This document shows positions 56,711 through 64,000 of a stretch of 64,000 nt of DNA, one piece after another; the stretch's first letter is position 1; each line of letters opens with the position of its first letter. Made by a program: the position numbers and the translations under genes. The DNA is taken from assembly GCF_000143535.2 (NCBI RefSeq), contig NC_037324.1:496001-560000 (forward strand), read 5' to 3'. The notes beneath the pieces are model-generated. The model was given only the letters and a program-made list of their open reading frames with translations, was not told the origin of the DNA and did no database searches. The stretch comes from Botrytis cinerea B05.10. Lineage: Eukaryota > Ascomycota > Leotiomycetes > Helotiales > Sclerotiniaceae.

Positions 56711-59700
56711 ATGGGTCCTCAATCAGAGGCAGGCCCCTATGCCGAAGGCGAAAATTATGATCCTTCACATTCCGATGATGGGGGAAGACTTACAACTGAG
56801 AGGGATATCACAATGCAAGATCAACATCTACCGAGGCCTAATGGCCCAGATAGGAGGATGAATGCATCTCCAGCAAACAGCGTGAGTGGTAGAGAAGGAC
56901 CTATGAGAGAGGGGAGTCGCAGACCAAGCAATGAGCGCACACGATCACGAACGCGAACTGGGAGGACTGGCAGCGGATCTCTGAGATTGTGTAAAAAGTG
57001 CGGTGAACCTTTGACAGGTCAATTCGTACGTGCGCTCGGAGGTACATTCCATTTGGATTGTTTTAGATGTCGAGTAAGTCATTCCCAGATCGCTACCACC
57101 TTGCGGCGCTCAGTTCCTGACTTGTGTTTTATAGGATTGCGGTCAAATAGTCGCATCGAAGTTCTTTCCGGTGGACGAAGAAAATGGCGAAGGACAATAC
57201 CCCCTCTGCGAAACGGATTACTTCCGACGTTTAGATTTGATATGCCACCAATGTAATGGTGCACTGCGAGGGTCATACATCACAGCTCTCGAGCGCAAAT
57301 ACCATATCGACCATTTCACTTGCTCGGTATGTCCAACAGTTTTCGGCGCACAAGATAGTTACTACGAGCACGATGGACAAGTTTACTGCCACTACCATTA
57401 TTCGACACGATTCGCGCAACGATGTAACGGATGCCAAACAGCAATCTTGAAACAATTCGTCGAGATATTTCGAAATGGTCAGAATCAACATTGGCATCCT
57501 GAATGTTATATGATCCATAAATTCTGGAATGTTAGGCTGGCATCTCCGCAGGATGTACAAGAAATTCAAGAGGAATCTGAAGATATGACGAACGAGGAAG
57601 ATCGAAATAATGTGCGACTCGAAGAGGAGAGAATGGAAGAAAAGGTCTACAAAATTTGGAGTGTGTTATCGACATTCGAAGAGTCCTCCGCGGCTTGTAT
57701 ATCCGACATGCTTCTACATGTTAGTAACGGTGCATACATGGATGGTGTAATGGTGGCAAAGAAGTTCATATGGCACGTTGATATCCTTTTTTGTTCTGCA
57801 GATAAGTTGGACGGCATAATGATGAGAGATGGTTCAAAGGGTTAGTATTTCAATAATTTGCGTCCTCGCTGTTTTTACTAATCTTGTTAGGGCTCTCATA
57901 TTCGCGCGAAGCAAAATTATTATGCAAGAAAATCGTAGCATTCTTCTCACTCCTTTCCAAAACTCAAGAGACAGGAGTTCGAAAACTTGGCGTCACACAA
58001 GAACTTCTTGCCTTGGTTACTGGCTTGGCTCACTACCTGAAATTGTTGATTCGTATCTGTCTTCAAGGCGCACTAAAGGTCGAAAGAGACCAAAAGGATC
58101 CAGAAGGCCTTCACCAATTCCTCGATGACTTGGGAGATATGGATGCAATCAAGAATGATGATAGATCGTTAGAAGCTACCACAGGAACCCCTGGACTTTC
58201 AGCTCCAAATTCGGATTCTTGCGTTAAATGTCAGAAGCCAATCGAGGATGAATGTGTTCGCTTCGAAGAAAGGAGATGTCACTTGACATGCCTGCAATGC
58301 TCTAATTGTGAGCGAGATCTTGTTCAGAACCTTGACGACATCAGGTTTAATGACGTAGAACAACGGATATACTGTAGTGATTGCCAGAGTCAGACATCGA
58401 GCGTGGCATCAGGATTTGTGCGAGTGACGAGGTTGCAACAGTATGTTTTCCTTCTGAGAGTTGCATTAGCTCGATTACTGGAAATATTACGTACCAAAGG
58501 TACTCTTCCACATACTTCGGATGACCCCAACCTTAATGGCTACAATTCTAGTGAGGGTCACAAAGTACCCTCGGATGACGACCCTCCTATGTTGAGGTCT
58601 GAGGCTCGTTCGAAGTCATTCGGTGGTCCAGTTGATGAAAACCCGCGTGAATCATCCTACGAAAATACCTTGAATGACGTAAGGCGGCTACGAAGTACTC
58701 GAATGGACAAACACCTGTCTTCTACCATCAAAAAAGCGAGAACTTCGCGAATAATGGATGGTGTCGACGGTAAGAGACCAGGTTCCGCAGGTGCTGATGG
58801 ATCAAATCCGAGGAACAACGAATTCCAAGTAGTGGAAGACCGTGATGGTAACGGCGAATCGAGAACCGAATTAATGTTTGGCCATCAAGACGCCCTTACC
58901 CTGGACGATATTCCTAGAATTGTGGCTGCTGAACAAGCAAAGGAACAAAGACCAAACGCATATAAGCATGCCCGACATGAGCTTTTCCGAACGTCTATTA
59001 CTGAACCTAAACTCATCAGCGGTCACCAAAGGACTTTCTCTGCCGGTAACGACCTTGATGCACAAACACAACGTCAACAACAGAGAGTTGCTGGAAAGAA
59101 ATATTTCTCGGAGTTATCCGCTTTGGAATACTTCATCGTACGTCATGTTGCAGTTATCGCCATGCAACCCATGTTGGATGGTCACTTTACTATGGAAGAG
59201 CTCCTTAACCTGATCGAGACTAGAAAACCAACTTTCTGGGGTAAGATGGGTAAAGCTTTCAAGAACGATGGTAAGAAGACAAACGTCAAGAAGAAGGGCG
59301 TCTTTGGAATACCACTTGATGTTATTGTCGAAAAGGACGGTGCCGAATCAACAGATGGTGTTGGTCCTGGAGCTCTCAAGATCCCTGCTCTCGTCGATGA
59401 TGCAATTGCTGCGATGAGAAAGATGGATCTGTCAGTTGAGGGTGTTTTCAGAAAGAATGGTAACATCAGAAAACTCAATGAAACCGTCAAAGAAATTGAT
59501 AGCGGAGGTTGTGATGCTGTGGATTTGAGTCGACAAAATGTCGTACAAGTCGCTGCTCTACTCAAGAAATACCTTCGAGATCTACCGGATCCTTTATTGA
59601 CCTTCAAACTCCACAATCTATTTATCGCTTCGCAAAAGATTGCCGATGAAGACAAGAGACGTCGAGTATTGCATCTGACATGCTGTTTGCTTCCAAAGGT

Positions 59701-60500
59701 ACACAGGGACTGTTTGGAAATTCTCTGTTCCTTCTTCAACTGGGTTGCATCTTTCCATCAAGTTGATGAAGAATCTGGATCAAAGATGGACACTCATAAC
59801 CTTGCCACTGTCATCGCACCGAACATCATATACACGAATGCCAAATCTCCTGTCGATGATAACTTCCTTGCGATCGAGGTCGTTCACACACTCATTGAGT
59901 GTAACGAGCAAATGTGTGAAGTAAGTTTTTCCCTCTTATGTTCTTTTCTTTGACTAACAATTTAAAAAGGTACCAGAAGATCTACAATCAATATTGAATG
60001 ACCCCGTCCTCTTCAATAACACATCTGATATCACAACCAAAGAAATCCTTAAACGTTATGGCGATATCAGTGCTTCCGGTGGCGTAAGACACACTGTTGA
60101 AACAACTGAAGGCACGGGCCACAGAGATGGGAATGGAAGACCGTTGGCTCCAGTAGTCACGAGAGTAGATGTTGATCCAGCGAATAATGCTTGGCAGAAG
60201 GAAAGCTCGGTGAGACATGTGCAAGATGCGCAAGTTGGTGGGCAAGGGAATCAAAATATGAACCCGAACCGAGAGTGGCAGGGTGGTGAGGGGCCAGAGT
60301 TACAACATCCACCACAGATTTATAGGGAGGAAAGGACTAGGACGCCAGATTTGGGGAATGGTAATGGACATGGACTTGGTGGGGAAAGGAGTGGAGATAG
60401 GGAAAGGGGGGACAGGAGGGAATATAGAAATTCTAATAGTGGGTGGGGACCAGGGAGACCGCCGCAGAATGGGGGTGTAGGTGTTACGGGAGCGGGATGA
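56711..60500 (+). CDS. LRG1: LIM-domain Rho GTPase-activating protein (Lrg1 type)
   Basis: Four exons: 56711..57073, 57135..57840, 57891..59920 and 59970..60500; predicted 1209 aa. LIM1 (about 94-150) begins CKKCGEPLTGQF and is cut by the first intron. LIM2 (about 155-215) begins ICHQCNGALRGSY; a partial LIM-like CNGCQTAILKQFVE follows. LIM3 (about 465-525) begins SCVKCQKPIEDEC. The RhoGAP domain (about 830-1035) has IPALVDDAIAAM, the arginine-finger VEGVFRKNGNI, VAALLKKYLRDLPDPL and NLATVIAPNIIY. In yeast, Lrg1 turns off Rho1 and so controls beta-1,3-glucan synthesis and polar growth. The tail is disordered and Gly/Arg-rich. Domain order matches Lrg1; exact orthology is likely. Confidence 0.94.
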
Positions 60501-60977
60501 GTAAAGGGAAAGAGATAAATAAGATAGGAGATGAGGAGAAAAGAAGTTAAATGGGAAGAAAAGAGCATATGTGGAGGATCAATCATCTTATTGGGATAAC
60601 AAATAACATATCTTGATTAGAGATAAAGTTTTGTGCTTTGATGGATGGGGCTTTGGGAAAAAGTGAAGAGAGAAAATAGGGAGGTGAATCAGTGGATAGT
60701 AGGGATGAAAGAAGGATGGATGTAGATGAATAACATCCACTTCTTTGATCACCTAAATAATAATGAATGAGATATTTATGTTATATTTATTCTGAATCTT
60801 TGTATGTGTATATGATTATGATTATGATTATGATTAACATATAACTGTAACTCCAAATCCAAATCCAACCTCCTTCCTCGCTCCTGCAGAAGACAACCAA
60901 TGCTTAAGTGTATAGTCATCGTCGACATATCCGTGCTTCTCTTCCCTTCCCTCCCCTCCCATCTCGCCATCTATTCT
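60501..60977. other. convergent 3' flanks
   Basis: Between the RhoGAP gene (+) and the 481-aa gene (-). A (GATTAT)n run lies at 60813-60836. Nothing coding. Confidence 0.6.
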
Positions 60978-62550
60978 TCATCCCCCCCCACCCTCTTGAC
61001 TTCTCGGCTCGGCTCTGCGGAATCTTTTTCCTTCTTTCTTCGGGTTCGGTTTTTTCGATTTCGATTTCGATTTCGATTTCGATCCTGTCGGGCTTACTAG
61101 ATCGACTGCTGCGCTGCCTTCTCCTTCTCCTTCTCCTTCTCCTTCTCCCCCCCACATCCTCAAAAGTACATTCTCTACATACCTCCTGTAGTCTGAAACT
61201 GTTATCGGGATGGAGATTATGAGGATTGTGGGTTTAGATTCTCTGTGGTCTCTTGGGCGGCTGGCTAGAGGGGATGGAGGGGGTGAGGGTTTGGAAATCG
61301 AGGGCTCGTTGTAGGGTTCTGTGAGGATTGGTTGTGCGTCTTCTTGTTTGTTGGGGCGGTTGGATATGGGTTTGGGGTGGGGATTTGAGAGGGAGGGGGG
61401 TCCTGTAGAGGAGGGGGGAGGAAGAGGGGGTTAGTATTTTTGTTTTTGTTCGTGTGTGTGTGTTGAAGCCAGAAAGGAGAGGAAAGAAAAGAATAGGAGA
61501 GGAGAGGAGAGGAGAGGAAGAAAACATACCAGAATCCGCAGCGCGAGGAAACAACCCCGCATCCCTGCGCATCCAATCATAAGGCATCAACATATCAGAA
61601 GTTGGAATGGAAGGGGCTTCATCCTCGACTCCAAGTGGGCTTTTGAGAAGCGCTTCTCGGGAGCGTATGTGGAGAGGGGTGGGTGAGAGTGTGGGCTTCG
61701 AGGTTCGGCCGAAGTGTCGCTTGCGGCGACGACTGCGCTCTGTGGATTCTGTTGCGGAGGAGGGGAGGAGGAGAATTGGGGTGGGAAGATCGGGATTGGT
61801 GGTGTTGGTGGTGGGTTGGAGTGGAGGTTGTTTTTGTTCTTTTTGTCTTTCTTTTCCTTTTGGGGGATTGTGTTTTGGGATGAGTGGATCGATGAGATAG
61901 GAATCATTAGGAGATGGCGGTATGATAGAGGTGAAGTGACGGGTGATGCTCATTTGATCGAGGATTTGATTTATTTTGGAAATTGTGTCGTTCATGTCAT
62001 CGGCGAGTGTGGATCCAGAGGTGTCGGTAGAGGTAGAGATGGGTGTGTTGAAGGGGTTTTCTTCTTGGTGTTTTTTTCCTGCAGAGGTGTATGGAGGTAT
62101 TTCCTCTGTGGAGATCTCAGCAGTGGTAACAAATTCATCGAGATGCGCTGTGGGGGTAGTTGGAAGTGGCGTAAGAATGGCACGGAGATAATCATTGAGT
62201 TCAACGAGTTTTGTGATTGTGTTGGATATCTTGTTTATGTTAAAGGTGGATGTGGATTCAAAAGCATCGGTAAGAATGGTATCGAGTAGGCCTTCTTTTA
62301 GGATGCTGGATTGGCTATCGGTTTGATCTGTGTCTGGAATTGCGTTATTTGTATCTGGTGGGATTGCGATTCCAGAATCAGCCCTAAGAATGCCCATCTC
62401 TATTTCTGGAGACCTTCTCGGGGGAGGCATCGAAAGTCTTATGCGCATTGAATGACCACGGAATGGTGAGGCCTCGAGAGTAGAGCGAGTGTGAGAGGTA
62501 GAAGGCGGCATGATAGAGGAAGATGAAGAAGAAATGTCAGGATTATTCAT
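60978..62550 (-). CDS. disordered protein with repeat-encoded basic tail, unrecognised
   Basis: Proposed two exons: 62550..61530 and 61402..60978, predicted 481 aa. The intron 61403..61529 has a GTATGT donor, a perfect TACTAAC branch site and a CAG acceptor. The phase fits, and exon 2 then stays open for about 140 codons. Without splicing the frame would stop at 61234 after low-complexity CT-rich sequence. The amino part is Ser/Pro/Thr-rich with a helical stretch SSILKEGLLDTILTDAF and KISNTITKLVELNDYLRAIL, which may be a coiled coil. A later basic patch reads ERSRRRKRHFGRTSK. Exon 2 ends with VSDYRRYVENVLLRMW, then Gly-Glu repeats and Ser-Lys repeats. No family recognised; nuclear location is guessed from basic runs. 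Confidence 0.62.
61040..61148. repeat. two hexamer repeats, (TTTCGA)n and (CTTCTC)n, within the coding tail
   Basis: About five TTTCGA units at 61050-61083 and about five CTTCTC units at 61118-61148. In the minus-strand frame they give (Ser-Lys)n and (Gly-Glu)n. Confidence 0.9.
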
Positions 62551-63578
62551 TCAGCTTGAGATTGAGATTTTGATAATGTCACAATGATCTATAAATATTT
62601 GGAATGAAATATGATAGAAAATATTCTTGCAAATGTGATTAAAAGATTTCTTTTCTACCAGGTGAACTAACATTGAGTACTAATGAAAACTTTCCTCTAA
62701 AGAGACCAAGATGGCCAATAAAAATTGAATGAGGCTCAACTGAGAGTCGATCGACAGTCATTGAAGCTAATGCAAAGCATGAGAGCTTGATTTTTAAAAT
62801 GATTTACAGCAAATCTTGGGTTTTCAAGTGACGAATCAATCCTGGAGAAGTCTAGTAGCCGTTGAATCTTGGCCCATCTGAGAAATCCCCCCTAGCGGAT
62901 TTAGCGACAGGACCAAGTCGCTAGACTCTATACCCACCCAGAGGTCACATGTCATTTTGGTCCCAAACTAGTACAGAATACTTCCCTAGGAACGTCCACA
63001 TATCGAAATAACAAGAAAATGTGATTCTTATATACAGACAAGCGCAAGCTTCTGCTTACAGAATAGAAAGATCTACAAAGGAAAAAAAGATGGCGCGAGG
63101 CGCGAATTATCGAAGGGAAAGTAAAAACATTGAGACAAATGTGGCTTCCAAGACTAGGGCCTTGCCGCGGTGCAGACAATATTTTCATGACAGAAAGTAC
63201 ATATGGAGCAACATACAAAATGATGATAAAAATCCACCAAAAAAATAAGGAAGAAGGAAATGATATTGAAAAATTACAGGACGCGCGTATGGCCCCTAAA
63301 CCAACATACACCCGCAGTAAGAAAGGCACGGCACTGTTCAGAGCTTGACAGACAATATGAAATACAAAAAGAGCAGGCTTGAATTACCGGAGAGTTGAAA
63401 TGTCTACGAATACGGAGACGACTTCCTCGTAAAACCAAACAAAATAGTATAGATCCGATCATGTGAAATATGTATCTCCGTGGGAACTTTATACCCTATA
63501 CACTATATTTCATACCTCACACCTCATACCTCATGCCATGTAACATAAGATGCCATTTTAATATGTTTTGAGCCGCTG
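62551..63578. other. gene-free stretch
   Basis: Upstream of the 481-aa gene. Frames in it lack ATG starts or protein-like composition. Confidence 0.5.
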
Positions 63579-63766
63579 CTATGATCCAAGAAATAGAGTC
63601 ACCTGGCTCTCCTTAAGCTCGAATGATGTGGATGGAAAGGTCTCAAGTTCAGAGTTTTCAGGTGCTTGCGGTGACCTCTGAGTATTCGAGGATGGGGCAG
63701 TGTCAGAGGCCAACGGTCTGTTTTGTGAAGGCGGAATGGGCTGCGGTTGTGAGGACTGTTGAGACC
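63579..63766 (-). CDS. possible last exon of a minus-strand gene entering from the right edge
   Basis: From 63766 the minus strand reads GSQQSSQPQPIPPSQ, then Arg/Pro/Ser-rich and acidic sequence ending VTLFLGS and a stop at 63579. It is preceded by an acceptor-like TTATTGAACAG. The composition fits the disordered end of a protein, and the other two frames on this strand look worse. The upstream exon was not resolved, and 62 open codons can occur by chance, so this is tentative. Confidence 0.25.
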
Positions 63767-64000
63767 CTGTTCAATAAGGAAACAGGGCAGAAGGAGACGA
63801 ATGAGAGGAGTTCTAAATCTCCAAACAGTATAAACATCCACATTGAAGGAAAAGAAGTAAGTTTAGGGGAGCAAAGTATGAAAGATAAAGTGAAGGGATT
63901 GATATAATGGATTGATGACGAACGATTCATAAAATATTTGAATATAAGGGCATGAGGTTGGAGAAATCAAATACATAGAATGAATAAGCTTGGAAATAGT

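Noticed and set aside
62952..63329. 125-codon hydrophobic frame on the minus strand
   Set aside because: Opens with GTG, has no recognisable topology, and lies in AT-rich gene-free sequence.
1..64000. tRNA or rRNA genes
   Set aside because: No tRNA-like arms with the usual GGTTCRANYCC loop in a folding context and no rRNA-like blocks were seen; a tRNAscan or Infernal run would be decisive.

Overview
The window is nuclear DNA from a filamentous ascomycete. Genes are spaced 0.3-4 kb apart on both strands. They carry short introns (about 46-208 bases) with GT...AG ends and CTAAC/CTGAC-type branch sites, and there are many microsatellites. The gene families (Sey1, Cdc73, Set3, Lrg1-type LIM-RhoGAP, Seh1, Alg7, a Cue1-like protein) are fungal housekeeping genes. 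The Sey1 amino terminus and general composition suggest a Leotiomycete such as a Botrytis/Sclerotinia relative; this is an inference from memory of the families, not a search result. I see no rRNA, tRNA, CRISPR array, intact transposon or secondary-metabolite cluster.

Layout. 1-5 kb: 3' part of a Rex1-type RNA exonuclease (+), converging with a rhodanese plus tyrosine-phosphatase protein (-). 5-9.3 kb: long microsatellite-rich non-coding stretch, with GATA-site clusters before a Dal5-type MFS permease (+, 9.3-11.1 kb). 12-14.8 kb: the ER-fusion GTPase Sey1 (-), divergent from an APC amino-acid/GABA-type permease (+, 16.1-18 kb). 18.2-21 kb: a DUF3245-like protein (-), divergent from succinyl-CoA ligase beta (+). 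21.5-26.1 kb: two unrecognised membrane proteins (-). 26.1-29 kb: gene-poor. 29-38.7 kb: a GPI-anchored-type wall protein, a DUF7053-like protein, a CUE protein, an unrecognised disordered protein and Cdc73, all (+). 39.3-45.4 kb: an RBR ubiquitin ligase with a membrane segment, Seh1 and Alg7, all (+). 46.4-49.3 kb: PHD-SET protein of the Set3 class (-). 49.3-52.9 kb: gene-poor, repeat-rich. 52.9-53.9 kb: EBP-type sterol isomerase homologue (+). 56.7-60.5 kb: Lrg1-type LIM-RhoGAP (+). 61-62.6 kb: an unrecognised disordered protein (-). The right edge may hold the last exon of another minus-strand gene.

The genes do not form one pathway. Recurrent themes are ER/membrane biology (Sey1, Cue1-like, RBR with membrane segment, Alg7, EBP), nutrient uptake under probable GATA-factor control (two permeases), and chromatin/transcription (Set3, Cdc73). 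No clearly new system was found. The most useful leads are the GATA-site clusters, a probable non-canonical GC-AG intron in the APC permease, a membrane segment inside the RBR module, an EBP homologue with all its active-site residues, and a repeat-encoded tail revealed by a spliced exon at 61 kb.
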